NCBI RefSeq assembly: GCF_014197205.1
Contig: NZ_JACIFD010000002.1
Location: 101,501-165,500 of the forward strand
Direction of reading: 5' to 3'
DNA from: Canibacter oris
GTDB lineage: Bacteria > Actinomycetota > Actinomycetes > Actinomycetales > Microbacteriaceae
DNA length: 64,000 nucleotides
Below the pieces are notes generated by a model. The model ran no database searches and was not told the DNA's origin. It saw nothing but the letters and a program-made list of their open reading frames with translations. The stretch's first letter is position 1. Each line of letters starts with the position of its first letter. This document shows, piece after piece, positions 25,914 through 35,429 of the stretch. The position numbers were made by a program, and so were the translations under genes.

Positions 25914-26859
25914 TTTCCGCAGCTTTGCCGCATTGCCGCAGAACGCTTTTGCGCAGGACACCGCGGTTGCTATTGGCAAATTTGACGGTGTGCACCGCGG
26001 CCACCAGGCGATTTTGGCTCAGCTGCAGCAGCTGAGTGCTGCGCGGCAGTTGGAGCCGTGTGTTTTTACCTTCACCGAAAATCCCTTGGCGCTGCTGCAG
26101 CCGGAAAAATGTCCGCGCGCAGTTGCCAGCTCAGAGCAGCGCTTAGAGCTGCTTGCAGAAGCTGGCGTGTCTGCGGTTTTGATGGTTGATTTCACCCGCG
26201 AGCTCGCTGCGCTCAGCCCTGCCGAGTTTGTGGAGCAGGTGCTGGTGCAAGCGATGCGCGCGAAAGTGGTGCTAGTCGGGCGGGACTTCCGCTTTGGTGC
26301 TCGCGGTGCCGGAGACACTGCGGAGCTACAGCAACTCGGGCAGCAGCACGGCATCGAAGTGATTGTGGTGTCTGACGTCATGGAAGCCGGGGAGCGGATC
26401 AGCGCTACCCGGGTTCGCGACAGCCTCGACGTAGGAGACGTGCAGCTCGCGGCCAGACTGCTCAGCCGGCCGCAGCGGGTGCGCGGCCTGGTTGTGCACG
26501 GCGCGGCACGGGGCAGGGACTTAGGGTTCCGCACTGCCAACCTAGCGCCGCACTATGAGGGTTTTGGGCCAGCAGATGGTGTTTACGCATGTGTGGCGCG
26601 GGTGCGCGGCAAAAGCTACGCGGCGGCGGTGTCAGTTGGGGGCAACCCGACATTCACCCCTGATGCCCCGAGCCAGATTGAGGTTCACCTGCTAGATTTC
26701 GAGGGTGATATTTACGGGGAGCAAATTACGGTCGATTTCATCTATCGGCTGCGGGGCATGACGGCTTATGCCGGACTAGCACCGCTAATTGATCAAATGC
26801 GTGCCGACGTGCAACAAACGGCTGCATTGGTGGGTCCGCTTTTAGATAGCTCCATGTAG
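25906..26859 (+). CDS. ribF: Bifunctional riboflavin kinase/FAD synthetase
   Basis: RibF phosphorylates riboflavin to FMN and adenylates FMN to FAD. The 317-aa protein has the N-terminal nucleotidyltransferase domain: AIGKFDGVHRGHQAIL with the HxGH motif, VLVGRDFRFGARGAGD, and ISATRVRDSLDVGDV. The C-terminal flavokinase domain has GRDLGFRTANL, DGVYACVA and VGGNPTF. The start GTG at 25906 follows GGAGG and overlaps the previous gene. Length is standard. Confidence 0.96.
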   Translation: MRSFRSFAALPQNAFAQDTAVAIGKFDGVHRGHQAILAQLQQLSAARQLEPCVFTFTENPLALLQPEKCPRAVASSEQRLELLAEAGVSAVLMVDFTRELAALSPAEFVEQVLVQAMRAKVVLVGRDFRFGARGAGDTAELQQLGQQHGIEVIVVSDVMEAGERISATRVRDSLDVGDVQLAARLLSRPQRVRGLVVHGAARGRDLGFRTANLAPHYEGFGPADGVYACVARVRGKSYAAAVSVGGNPTFTPDAPSQIEVHLLDFEGDIYGEQITVDFIYRLRGMTAYAGLAPLIDQMRADVQQTAALVGPLLDSSM

Positions 26860-27011
26860 ATTTTGCGGGCAGCGGTCCGTCGCAGTTTTTTCTGAGCGGA
26901 AACTGCTATTATTGCGATAAAGGCTTGTGCGACTGCGTCATCTGCGACGCCTGTCCGAGCTGTAGCTTATCTCTCGCGAAACAGCGAGAAAAATGATACT
27001 CAGGAGAATTG

Positions 27012-29195
27012 TTGGTAGCAACAACAGAGCGCGATAAAACCGGTGGTGCGCGAAAGCAGAGCACTAAAGGCCGGCGCAAACGTTATCTGCAGAACGAAGG
27101 CATTATTCCGCAGCTAGCTTTAGCGGTGCGCGAAGTAGAAGCCTCGGCGCAGCGCGGCAAAGCAACCGCAGCAAACCGCACCCGTTTTCACGTTGTGGCT
27201 TTGCTGATGCGCGAAGAACGTACCCGGATTAAAACCGCCACCGATGTGCCGGAGGCGGAAAAAGCTGAGACCTTGAAGCGGCTTGATGGCATCGCCGCTA
27301 TTTTGGCTAAGGCTGCAGCAAACGACACGAGTTTGATTCCGCTGCTGGAGCCGGAAGCTCCAATTACCGAGGCGACACTGACGTTGAAGCGGAAGATGCA
27401 GGAGCAAGGCGGGATCGCTGTTGACGAAGACACGGTGCCGGTACTGCCCGCTGGAGTGGCTGGCGTTGCCGGAGTCGCGATTGCGCAGCACGACGCAGCG
27501 GCAGCCGAAAAGCAGGTGACACCGCAGGGGCTTCAGACCAGGCTGCGAACCAATCCGTTCTTGGCGCCGGTATTTCCGGTTGCAGAGCGCAGCGTTCCGG
27601 TGGTGCGTTTGGCAAACTGGGAGCTGATTTCACCGCTGCTGAAATCTTTTGAGATGGGAGGCGCAACCGCGGCCACAATGGCGCTGCCGGCCGCTCCAAC
27701 ACGTGACCGTATTGCGCCGGCAGGAACTGAGCTAATGGCGCACCAGGCACAGTTCTTGGCGGCGGTTGCTGCCGGCCACCGCAGCTTCCTGCTCGCAGAT
27801 GAGCCGGGGCTCGGGAAAACCGCGCAATCGTTGCTTGCAGCCTCTGTTGCGGGTACCTATCCGTTGCTGGTTGTGGCACCAAACGTGGTGAAAATGAACT
27901 GGGCGCGCGAGGCAAAAAAATGGACACCGCAGCGGCGCGTCACGGTAATCACTGGTGACGGTGCAGACATAGACGTGTTTGCTGATATTTTCGTTATCAA
28001 CTACGATATTCTCGATCGGCATCTGGGGTGGCTGAGCAGCTTCGGCTTTAAAGGTATGGTCGTTGACGAAGCTCACATGATTAAAAATGTCACTTCACAG
28101 CGCAGTCGCAACGTGCTTGCTCTGGCAGAGCAAGTGCGGCAGCAGGCAGGCGCTGGGCAAGCGCTTTTGATTGCTTTGACAGGCACCCCGTTGATTAACG
28201 ACATCGATGATTTCCGAGCGATTTGGCGATTTTTGGGTTGGATCGATGCTGACAAGCCGGGAGCTGAGCTGTTACAGCAGCTTGAACGCAATGGTTACAC
28301 TCCCGCTGACGGCGCATTCTACCCGGCGGCGCGGCAGGCAGTTGTCGACTTGGGTATTGTGCGACGCCGCAAAATTGACGTTGCCAAAGATCTCCCGGCA
28401 AAGAGTGTGATTGACATACCGGTCGAGCTAGATGAAAATCGAGCTCCAGGGATCCACGCCGCAGAAAAACAGTTGGCAGACAAACTCTACAACCGTTACC
28501 TGCAGTTGCGCACTGGCAAGCTGGGTGAGAAACTCAGTGAGGAGCAGTTGCTGCGTACAGTTGCTCTGCAAGAGCTGGAGCTTGACGCTGACAGCGGGGG
28601 CATGAACGTGTTTGCTATGGTGCGGCAGATTGGTCTCGCGAAAACCGAGCTTGCGGTTGATTACGCGGCGCAGTTGGCACGTTCAGTTGGCAAAGTGGTG
28701 TTCTTCGCTAAACATATTGAGGTGATGGATCGCGCGGTCGCAGAGTTTGAAAGTCGTGGCCTTGGGGTTGCCACGATTCGCGGTAATCAGTCAGCTGCGG
28801 AACGCCAGCAACAGATTGACCTGTTCCAAAATGACCCTGAAACCCAGGTGATTGTGTGTTCTTTGACTGCAGCAGGTGTGGGTGTGAACTTGCAGGCAGC
28901 GTCGAACGTGGTGCTGGCGGAGCTGAGCTGGACAGACGCGGAGCAGACCCAGGCGATTGATCGGGTGCACCGAATCGGTCAGGAAGAACCGGTTACCGCG
29001 TGGCGCATCGTCGCAGCGCAGACGGTGGATCAGCGCATCGCGGAACTAATCGACGCGAAAGCGGGGCTTGCCGCCCGAGCCCTTGATGGCGCTGCTGCGA
29101 AAGATGAAAATGCCGATCCAGTGCAGCTGACCGTGCTCATCGAGGTGCTGCGCGCCGAAATCGCAAAGCGTCAGTGTCAGCTGGAAGAGATTTAG
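27012..29195 (+). CDS. SNF2-family DNA/RNA helicase-like ATPase
   Basis: The 727-aa protein has an unassigned N-terminal 225 residues, then a SNF2-type motor. Motif I is ADEPGLGKTAQ (Lys about 269), motif II VVDEAHMIKN (DEAH), motif III ALTGTPLIND. The C-terminal half includes VVFFAKHIEVMDRAV, VIVCSLTAAGVGVNLQAAS, and IDRVHRIGQEEPV, the motif VI arginine signature. These features support a remodelling translocase acting on duplex DNA or nucleoprotein. TTG at 27012 is placed five bases after AGGAG; TTG at 27009 is an alternative. The 3' end overlaps the convergent mycoredoxin gene by four bases. Target unknown. Confidence 0.88.
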   Translation: MVATTERDKTGGARKQSTKGRRKRYLQNEGIIPQLALAVREVEASAQRGKATAANRTRFHVVALLMREERTRIKTATDVPEAEKAETLKRLDGIAAILAKAAANDTSLIPLLEPEAPITEATLTLKRKMQEQGGIAVDEDTVPVLPAGVAGVAGVAIAQHDAAAAEKQVTPQGLQTRLRTNPFLAPVFPVAERSVPVVRLANWELISPLLKSFEMGGATAATMALPAAPTRDRIAPAGTELMAHQAQFLAAVAAGHRSFLLADEPGLGKTAQSLLAASVAGTYPLLVVAPNVVKMNWAREAKKWTPQRRVTVITGDGADIDVFADIFVINYDILDRHLGWLSSFGFKGMVVDEAHMIKNVTSQRSRNVLALAEQVRQQAGAGQALLIALTGTPLINDIDDFRAIWRFLGWIDADKPGAELLQQLERNGYTPADGAFYPAARQAVVDLGIVRRRKIDVAKDLPAKSVIDIPVELDENRAPGIHAAEKQLADKLYNRYLQLRTGKLGEKLSEEQLLRTVALQELELDADSGGMNVFAMVRQIGLAKTELAVDYAAQLARSVGKVVFFAKHIEVMDRAVAEFESRGLGVATIRGNQSAAERQQQIDLFQNDPETQVIVCSLTAAGVGVNLQAASNVVLAELSWTDAEQTQAIDRVHRIGQEEPVTAWRIVAAQTVDQRIAELIDAKAGLAARALDGAAAKDENADPVQLTVLIEVLRAEIAKRQCQLEEI

Positions 29196-29455
29196 ACGCG
29201 CTCTTTTACCACGCCGAGTGACGGGTTGGTTGCGGTGGTGCCGTCTGCGAACAGCACGGTGGGCACAACCGCGTTGCCGTTGTTAACAGATTTAACGAGT
29301 TCTTCAGTGCCGGGGGTGGTTTCGATGTTGATCTCGTTAATTTTGATGTCGGTGCTCGCCAACATCATTTTCAGGCGCTTGCAGTAGCCGCACCATTCCG
29401 TGCTGAACATCGTGATTTCACCGGTTGCTGGCAAAAAATCTTTAAACTCTGCCAT
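29192..29455 (-). CDS. mrx1: Mycoredoxin-like glutaredoxin
   Basis: Mycoredoxin uses mycothiol to reduce mixed disulfides. The 87-aa protein has the thioredoxin fold with the dithiol active site CGYC (Cys22 and Cys25) in MFSTEWCGYCKRLK, and the cis-proline region VVPTVLFADGT. The short size and CGYC spelling match actinobacterial Mrx1. It is convergent with the SNF2 gene. Confidence 0.9.
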   Translation of the reverse strand: MAEFKDFLPATGEITMFSTEWCGYCKRLKMMLASTDIKINEINIETTPGTEELVKSVNNGNAVVPTVLFADGTTATNPSLGVVKERV

Positions 29456-29591
29456 GATTATTTTCTCCTTAGGATGGAACCTTTGCTCTGTCGGGTGTAA
29501 CTGTGTATCGTCACAAATTATTCCAGGAGTTGTTTAGCGTTTTCCCCTAAAATGATGTGGGGGATAGCCAGAGTTGAAAGACGAGACCTTT

Positions 29592-30647
29592 ATGACCGCA
29601 CCAAGTGACGCATCCGTAACCACACCGCAGCCGCAGGAAAGCTGGCTGCGTGGGCTGCTCGGGCTGGCCGTGCTGGTGTTGCTGCTGGGCGGCGCCTACC
29701 TGTGGGCAAGCACCCAGGTTTATACTCCGGCAGCGCAGGTGAAACAGCACCTGCAGGCCCTCAGCGCGGGGCAACTGGAGCGGGCGTTAGAGCTGGCACC
29801 GCAGCACACTGCTACGGCGGCGGGCAACATTATTGGTGATGCGACTGTGGCTGCTGCACCGAACCGTTATCAAAATCCGCAAATCACTGCCGTAGCGATT
29901 AGCGGTGACACCGCCAAGGTGACAGCGACCGTGCAACACCAGGGGCAGACTAAAACCCTAGAATACGAGGTGGTGCGTGACAAGCAGCCGGTAGCTGGAA
30001 TTTTTGATAACTGGATCATCCCGCGCTTTGAATACCCCGTGGTTGAGTTTGTGGCGCCTGCGAGTGCCTCGCTGTTTGAGGTGAATGGCCAACAGATTGA
30101 CTTGGCTGCGAGTGGTAATTTGCCGAGCGACATTAACGAGGAAGCCACAGTGCGCTTTGTGGTGGCTCCCGGTGACTACACTTTCAAACCACTTGCGCGC
30201 ACCGAGTTTGTGACCGTGAGCGGGCAGCAGAGCTTCAGTTTTGACGGCGCCCGGATGGTGCTTGACGCTGCGGCCAGTGAACCGTTTGCCGTGGCTGTGA
30301 CAGAAGCGGGGCAGGGTGAGATCCACCGCCTTGCAAACGCCCAAATCGACGCCTGTATCGCGCAGCCGCTGTCGGTTCCTGAGGGTTGCGCCTTTGAAGC
30401 CTGGACATACGTTGCCTACACTGACGGCAAATGGACCCTGCAGAGTTACCCAGAGTTGGTGATTGACACTCAGCGCACAACTTTCGGCGGCGGTGGCGAC
30501 TCCGGGCAGGGGCAAGCTGGCAGTGCGATTTTTGATTTTAAGTACACCGACGGTAACCCGGGCTCGCGCGAGGTTAAAGTTTACGGTGACGGCTACTACA
30601 CTATTTTGCCGGATCACACACTGCAGATTGCCTTTAACCGCTCCTAA
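29592..30647 (+). CDS. Membrane-anchored extracytoplasmic protein, unknown
   Basis: The 351-aa protein has a short cytosolic tail, one membrane helix at about residues 20-38 (LLGLAVLVLLLGGAYLW) and a large outside domain. The outer part is rich in beta strands, with two cysteines (in DACIAQP and EGCAFEAW) that may form a disulfide. The layout resembles zinc-ribbon-free relatives of envelope proteins such as TcaA, but I cannot assign a family. I chose ATG at 29592; TTG at 29574 would extend it by six residues. About 130 bases separate it from the next gene and include a direct repeat. Confidence 0.75.
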   Translation: MTAPSDASVTTPQPQESWLRGLLGLAVLVLLLGGAYLWASTQVYTPAAQVKQHLQALSAGQLERALELAPQHTATAAGNIIGDATVAAAPNRYQNPQITAVAISGDTAKVTATVQHQGQTKTLEYEVVRDKQPVAGIFDNWIIPRFEYPVVEFVAPASASLFEVNGQQIDLAASGNLPSDINEEATVRFVVAPGDYTFKPLARTEFVTVSGQQSFSFDGARMVLDAAASEPFAVAVTEAGQGEIHRLANAQIDACIAQPLSVPEGCAFEAWTYVAYTDGKWTLQSYPELVIDTQRTTFGGGGDSGQGQAGSAIFDFKYTDGNPGSREVKVYGDGYYTILPDHTLQIAFNRS

Positions 30648-30694
30648 AGCTTAATAACGCGGCGAAAAACTCGACTTGGCTGTTGCTGTGGGTC

Positions 30695-30740
30695 AAACCC
30701 CTACCGCAGTTCGTGTGCGCCACGAAACCCCTACCGCAGT
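30695..30740 (+). repeat. Direct repeat with 30-bp period upstream of the AI-2E-family gene
   Basis: AAACCCCTACCGCAGT occurs at 30695-30710 and again at 30725-30740. The 30-bp spacing is about three helical turns, so both copies face the same side of the DNA. They lie 41-86 bases before the predicted transcription start at 30781, a position suited to an activator. Confidence 0.55.
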
Positions 30741-30768
30741 CCGATGCCGCGGCGCAAAGTAACAGCGG

Positions 30769-30774
30769 TAGAAT
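30769..30774 (+). promoter_or_regulatory. -10 element of the AI-2E-family permease gene (leaderless)
   Basis: TAGAAT lies six bases before the GTG at 30781. No Shine-Dalgarno is present. Confidence 0.55.
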
Positions 30775-30780
30775 AGCACT

Positions 30781-31971
30781 GTGAGCTCACATCAGAATCA
30801 AGACCCGATGGTGCCGCGTGGCATGCGCATCGCAGCAGCATGGTCGTGGCGGTTAATTGTAATTGGGGTTGCCGCTGCGGCTCTGATTTGGCTCATCTCC
30901 AGAGTTTCGGTGCTGGTGATTCCGCTGCTGGTCGCAATTTTGCTGGCGGCGCTGCTGCAGCCGTTGGTCGCGAGTTTTCAACACAGCGGGATGCCGCGGG
31001 GAGTTGCGGTTGGTGCCGCACTGCTGGCGTTTTTCGCGGGTGTTGGGGTGCTCGTGTGGCTGATTGTGACACAGTTTTCTAGCGGTTTTGACGATCTGTG
31101 GATCCGCACTCAGCACCTCTACCATGAGGCGCTGCGCGTGCTGGCTGGGGCCCCGTTTAACGTCGACATTAAACACCTGAATCTGTCAATGTCACAGGTG
31201 CTTAAAACCGTGGAAGAAAACCAAGGCCGTATCTGGACCGGAGCTCTGGGCGTGGCTTCCGGTGCGGCGAGCTTCCTTGCAGGTTCCCTGCTAACAATTT
31301 TTTCTTTGATTTTCCTGCTGCTTGACGGCAAACGCATCTGGTACTGGGTGCTGGGTTTCTTACCGGCTCGCGCCCACGCCGCGGTTGACACCGCGGCACG
31401 CGCCGGCTGGATCTCTGTCGGCCAATACGTGCGGGTGCAAATTTTTGTTGCCTTCGTCGACGCCGTCGGCATCGCGCTGGGCGCGTGGGCGCTCGGTCTG
31501 CCCCTCGTCATCCCTATCGGGGTGATGGTGTTTCTCGGCAGTTTCATCCCTTTCATGGGCGCGATTGTTACCGGCGCCATCGCGGCTCTGATCGCCCTGG
31601 TTTATAACGGTCCAACCGCGGCGCTGATTATGATCGGCATCGTGCTGCTGGTAAACCAAATAGAGGGGCACATTTTGCAGCCGCTGGTGATGGGGAACGC
31701 GGTGCAGGTGCATCCGCTCGGGGTGGTTTTGGCGGTTTCGACGGGAGCGTTGCTCGCGGGCATCCCGGGCGCTTTGTTTGCGGTGCCGCTGGCGGCGAGT
31801 GCAAACGCGATAGTGAACTCTTTGGTGGAGGGGCGCTGGCGCGGGATGTCTGATCCACTGCCGAAATATCATCGACAACGCAAGACTCGTGAAGTAGCGA
31901 AACAGCGGCTGCGGCGAATGCGGGCACAGCGTGCAACAGCTTTAATGAGAGGGAATAATGGCAGCAGATAA
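30781..31971 (+). CDS. AI-2E family transporter (PerM-like)
   Basis: The 396-aa protein has about eight membrane segments: two pairs near 20-85, a central region with LAGSLLTIFSLIFLLLDG, and a C-terminal cluster that includes GLPLVIPIGVMVFLGSFIPFMG and the conserved GHILQPLVMGNAVQVHPL. These match the AI-2E/PerM superfamily. Members have been reported to export autoinducer-2 or to work as sodium/proton antiporters, so the substrate cannot be fixed here. The basic C-terminus is cytosolic. The 3' end overlaps ilvA by 14 bases. Confidence 0.9.
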   Translation: MSSHQNQDPMVPRGMRIAAAWSWRLIVIGVAAAALIWLISRVSVLVIPLLVAILLAALLQPLVASFQHSGMPRGVAVGAALLAFFAGVGVLVWLIVTQFSSGFDDLWIRTQHLYHEALRVLAGAPFNVDIKHLNLSMSQVLKTVEENQGRIWTGALGVASGAASFLAGSLLTIFSLIFLLLDGKRIWYWVLGFLPARAHAAVDTAARAGWISVGQYVRVQIFVAFVDAVGIALGAWALGLPLVIPIGVMVFLGSFIPFMGAIVTGAIAALIALVYNGPTAALIMIGIVLLVNQIEGHILQPLVMGNAVQVHPLGVVLAVSTGALLAGIPGALFAVPLAASANAIVNSLVEGRWRGMSDPLPKYHRQRKTREVAKQRLRRMRAQRATALMRGNNGSR

Positions 31972-33208
31972 CTATGTGCCACCGACGCTTGAACGGTTTC
32001 AGGATACGCTCGCGGTTGTGGGTGCAGCGGTGCAGCGCACGCCGCTGGTAACATCGCACTTTCTAGCGGAGACCATCGACGCGCAGCAGGTGTATTTGAA
32101 GTGTGAAAATCTGCAGCGCACCGGGTCATATAAGCTGCGTGGTGCCTATAATCACATCTGCAGTTTAAGCGAGCAGCAGCGCAGTAAAGGCGTGGTTGCG
32201 GCTTCTGCGGGTAATCACGCGCAGGGTGTTGCTTATGCGGCGAAGCGGCTCGGTATTAAAGCCACGATTTTTATGCCGTTGGGAGTGGCCCTGCCGAAGC
32301 TGCAGGCGACTCGCAACTACGGCGCGAATGTGCAGTTGGTGGGTGTCAGTGTGGAAGAGTCGCTGGCAGCGGCAAAAGCCTTTGCGGCTGACACGGGCGC
32401 GCATTTTGTGCCGCCTTTTGACGATGATGATGTGATCGCGGGGCAGGGCACTATTGCGCTGGAGATGCTGCAGGACGCGCCGGAGATCACCACTCTGGTG
32501 GCGCCCATCGGCGGCGGCGGTTTGATTAGCGGGGTTGCGGCGGCAGCGAAGCAGTGGGCAGCGGCTAACGGGCGCCAGCTACGGGTTATCGGGGTGCACG
32601 CGGAGAATGCTGCCGCGGTGCCGCCATCACTGGCAGCGGGACATCCGGTGACCATCGAAACCAAGCCCACAATCGCTGACGGTATCGCGGTGGCAAGGCC
32701 CGGAACTTTAAATTTTGAAGTAATTAAAGACTTTGTTGATGAGGTTGTCACCGTTAGCGACGATGACATTGCGCGCGCTATCGTGTTGATGCTGGAGCGC
32801 TCGAAGATGCTGGTGGAGCCTGCCGGAGCGGCGGGTGTAGCTGCGCTGTTGAGCGGTAAGATATCTGCAACAGGGCAGACAGTGGCAACTGTGCTCTCTG
32901 GCGGCAACATCGATCCGTTGCTGCTGCAACGGGTGATTGGCCACGGTTTGGCGGCGGCGAGCCGCTATCTGAAACTGCGGATTCTGCTGCCGGATCGCCC
33001 CGGCCAGTTGGTGCGCACCGCAGAGATTGTGGCGGGCGCAAACGCGAACGTGGTGGAGGTAATTCACACCCGCCACGCCACTGATTTACCGATTAGTGAT
33101 GTGGAGCTGGAGCTGCACATTGAAACCCGCGGTGCGGAGCATGGTCGAGAGGTGACCGCGGCGCTGGAGGACGCCGGATACCGTGTTCGTGCGGTTGCTA
33201 GCTACTAA
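31958..33208 (+). CDS. ilvA: Threonine ammonia-lyase
   Basis: The enzyme deaminates L-threonine to 2-oxobutanoate, the first step of isoleucine synthesis, using pyridoxal phosphate. The 416-aa protein has the Schiff-base lysine Lys59 in TGSYKLRGA, the SAGNHAQGVAYAA phosphate loop and the GGGGLISG glycine loop. The C-terminal regulatory part, about 330-416, is a single ACT-like domain (LPDRPGQLVRTAEIVAGANANV), the short form common in actinobacteria. The catabolic TdcB enzymes look alike, so which role applies depends on context. It overlaps the upstream permease gene. Confidence 0.92.
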   Translation: MAADNYVPPTLERFQDTLAVVGAAVQRTPLVTSHFLAETIDAQQVYLKCENLQRTGSYKLRGAYNHICSLSEQQRSKGVVAASAGNHAQGVAYAAKRLGIKATIFMPLGVALPKLQATRNYGANVQLVGVSVEESLAAAKAFAADTGAHFVPPFDDDDVIAGQGTIALEMLQDAPEITTLVAPIGGGGLISGVAAAAKQWAAANGRQLRVIGVHAENAAAVPPSLAAGHPVTIETKPTIADGIAVARPGTLNFEVIKDFVDEVVTVSDDDIARAIVLMLERSKMLVEPAGAAGVAALLSGKISATGQTVATVLSGGNIDPLLLQRVIGHGLAAASRYLKLRILLPDRPGQLVRTAEIVAGANANVVEVIHTRHATDLPISDVELELHIETRGAEHGREVTAALEDAGYRVRAVASY

Positions 33209-33214
33209 AAACTG

Positions 33215-33258
33215 AGCGGCTAGCTGCTCAACCGTGTGGTACTGAGCAGCTAGCCGCT
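33215..33258 (-). terminator. Perfect inverted repeat, probable terminator of purT
   Basis: The arms 33215-33230 and 33243-33258 (AGCGGCTAGCTGCTCA and its complement) form a perfect 16-bp stem with a 12-base loop. On the minus strand the stem is followed by CAGTTTTTAG, a short U-run, which suits termination of purT. The plus strand has no U-run after it, so it may only stop ilvA weakly. Confidence 0.65.
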
Positions 33259-33313
33259 AGAGCTGGTGGTGAGTGCCGCAAAGCTGTGCCGGTAACCGCT
33301 CGGCGCGACGGGA

Positions 33314-34528
33314 TTACGCGGTGGGATCAACCACCCGCACTGCTTTGGCTGCCTGCTGCGCGAACTCGCGAGCCTGATCCACATCCGCGGCAGCCGCAAT
33401 CGCCACCCCGAGACGGCGCCGTGCGTAGCTCACGGGTTTGCCGAACAGTCGCACATCGACCTGCGGCAGTGCCAAGGCTTGCTCTAGCCCCGTGAAGGAT
33501 ACCGGCCCAGCAGCGTCAATGCCGTAGATTACCGCTGACGCACCCGGGGAAGCGAGCTCGCAATCAACCGGGAGCCCGAGAATAGCGCGGGCGTGCAGCT
33601 CAAACTCGTTGAGACGCTGTGTTGCCATTGTTACCATACCGGTGTCATGCGGGCGCGGGCTGACCTCAGAGAAGTAAACCGTATCGCCCCGCACAAACAG
33701 CTCCACCCCAAACAGGCCCCGCCCGCCCAGTGCGGTAGTGATTTCGTGGGCAATCTCTTGAGCGCGGCGCAGCGCAACCTCGCTCATTGGCATCGGCTGC
33801 CAGGATTCAACGTAATCGCCGTCTGCCTGGCGGTGTCCGATTGGCGCGCAGTAGCTGGTCACGGTCTCACCCTCACTGTTGTTAGAGCGCACCGTTAAAA
33901 GGGTGATTTCGTAATCAAACTGCAGAAACTCTTCAATGATGACCCTTTGTTGTTTCACCCTCCCGCCGGTCTGGGAGTAGTCCCAAGCCTGCTGCAACTC
34001 GGCAGCGTTCTTGACCACACTTTGACCTTTACCGCTGGAGCTCATCACCGGTTTTACAACGCACGGGAAGCCGATCCGCGCCGCAGCCTCACTGAACTCT
34101 GCGAAAGTGTCCGCAAAAGCGTAGCCACTGGTTGGCAGCCCTAACTCTTCCGCGGCGAGCGTGCGGATGCCCTCGCGGTTCATGGTAAGCCGGGTTGCCC
34201 GGGCGGTCGGAATCACGGTTGCGACACCCTCAGCCTCAAGTAGCTCCAGCTCAGCGGTTGCTATCGCCTCAATTTCCGGAATCACATAGTCTGGCTGCAC
34301 CGTGGTTACCAGCTCTCTGACCGCCGCAGGGTCAGTCATGTTGATAACGTGCGCAAAACTCGCAACGTGGTGTGCTGGCGCGCCTTCGTAGCTGTCAGCG
34401 GCGTGCACTTCAACGCCGAAACGCTGCAGGGCGATTGCGACCTCGCGGCCCAGCTCGCCGGAGCCGAGCAGCAACGCCTTGGTTGCGGTTGCGGTTTTAG
34501 GGGTGCCAAGTACTACTGGATTGCTCAT
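33314..34528 (-). CDS. purT: Formate-dependent phosphoribosylglycinamide formyltransferase
   Basis: PurT makes formyl-GAR in purine synthesis from formate, ATP and GAR, instead of the folate-dependent PurN. The 404-aa ATP-grasp protein starts MSNPVVLG and has the [22 protein letters not shown]ossmann part, [29 protein letters not shown], and [30 protein letters not shown] at 34528 is supported by a -10 hexamer seven bases upstream; an in-frame TTG lies six bases earlier. Confidence 0.95.
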   Translation of the reverse strand: MSNPVVLGTPKTATATKALLLGSGELGREVAIALQRFGVEVHAADSYEGAPAHHVASFAHVINMTDPAAVRELVTTVQPDYVIPEIEAIATAELELLEAEGVATVIPTARATRLTMNREGIRTLAAEELGLPTSGYAFADTFAEFSEAAARIGFPCVVKPVMSSSGKGQSVVKNAAELQQAWDYSQTGGRVKQQRVIIEEFLQFDYEITLLTVRSNNSEGETVTSYCAPIGHRQADGDYVESWQPMPMSEVALRRAQEIAHEITTALGGRGLFGVELFVRGDTVYFSEVSPRPHDTGMVTMATQRLNEFELHARAILGLPVDCELASPGASAVIYGIDAAGPVSFTGLEQALALPQVDVRLFGKPVSYARRRLGVAIAAAADVDQAREFAQQAAKAVRVVDPTA

Positions 34529-34535
34529 AAGCAAT

Positions 34536-34541
34536 ATTGTA
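34536..34541 (-). promoter_or_regulatory. -10 element of purT (leaderless, minus strand)
   Basis: TACAAT on the minus strand ends seven bases before the ATG at 34528. There is no Shine-Dalgarno. Confidence 0.5.
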
Positions 34542-34604
34542 GTTGGATTTTGACACCAGATTTCATCATTGGAGGTGGTTGGGCAGGGTATGCCGTGCCG
34601 CGCT

Positions 34605-35273
34605 TTAGTTGTAGTCAGGTTCGCTGTGTTTAACCAGTTTAATCAGCCAGATAGTAAGCGGAGAGAGGAGGATCTCAACCGCGCTCTTAAACACAAAACC
34701 GAGCACCAGGTAGTTCACGAAGGTTGGCACATCAGAAATGCCGATTACCTGCGCCGCAATAGCGCAAAATACCAGGGTGTCGAGAAACTCGCCAACCAGT
34801 GTGGAAAGCGCAATACGGTTAAACAGCAGGCGTTCACCGCTGCGTTTTTTCAGCGTCGACATAATCCAGGCGTTGCTGAGCTGGCCGGTCAGAAAGGCCA
34901 GCAGTGAGGCAATCACGATAAGCGGCACCGGGCCGAGGGTGCGCTCCAGGGCGGCCTGCCCGTCGTACCATTCAGCCGCCGGCAACAGAATCACCACCCA
35001 GTAGCTAAGCGCCGCAAAGACGCTGAGCCCAAAGGTTGTGAAAATGGCTCGACGGGAGGCTTTAAAACCGTAAACCTCGCTGACAATGTCACCCACGATG
35101 TAGGCGAGCGGGAACAGGAAGAACCCACCGTCGGTTACCAGCGAGCCAAAAGCCACACCCTTGGTGGCTCCGATGTTTGACAACAGCAGGGTGACCGCCA
35201 TCAGGGCAGTAAAGAATGCATATTTACCGGAACCGGTTTGAGCATAGCGAGCCAGGGCAGGTTGTGAGGTCAT
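34605..35273 (-). CDS. yhhQ: Queuosine precursor transporter (YhhQ/VUT family)
   Basis: The COG1738 family takes up preQ0/preQ1 or queuosine precursors. The 222-aa protein has six to seven membrane helices. Signature parts include [36 protein letters not shown] near residue 49, and [17 protein letters not shown] residues near 150 ([16 protein letters not shown]). An AGGAAG Shine-Dalgarno precedes the ATG at 35273. No queuosine synthesis genes or preQ1 riboswitch are visible next to it, so the organism may depend on uptake. Confidence 0.9.
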   Translation of the reverse strand: MTSQPALARYAQTGSGKYAFFTALMAVTLLLSNIGATKGVAFGSLVTDGGFFLFPLAYIVGDIVSEVYGFKASRRAIFTTFGLSVFAALSYWVVILLPAAEWYDGQAALERTLGPVPLIVIASLLAFLTGQLSNAWIMSTLKKRSGERLLFNRIALSTLVGEFLDTLVFCAIAAQVIGISDVPTFVNYLVLGFVFKSAVEILLSPLTIWLIKLVKHSEPDYN

Positions 35274-35429
35274 GTAAATCTTCCTTGGGAGACACTTGAG
35301 TGTTTATCATGTTACGAAGTTACACGGCGTTCTCACGACCTCTGCGGTCCCGCGCGCACCTGCTGCCCCAGGTGGTGCAGGAATTATTAAACCACAGCCG
35401 ATAAACTTAATGCAACGAAAGGAATCATA

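Noticed and set aside
35274..35429. preQ1 or yybP-ykoY riboswitch between yhhQ and terC
   Set aside because: Short GC-rich stems exist, but the conserved bases of either riboswitch class are not visible.
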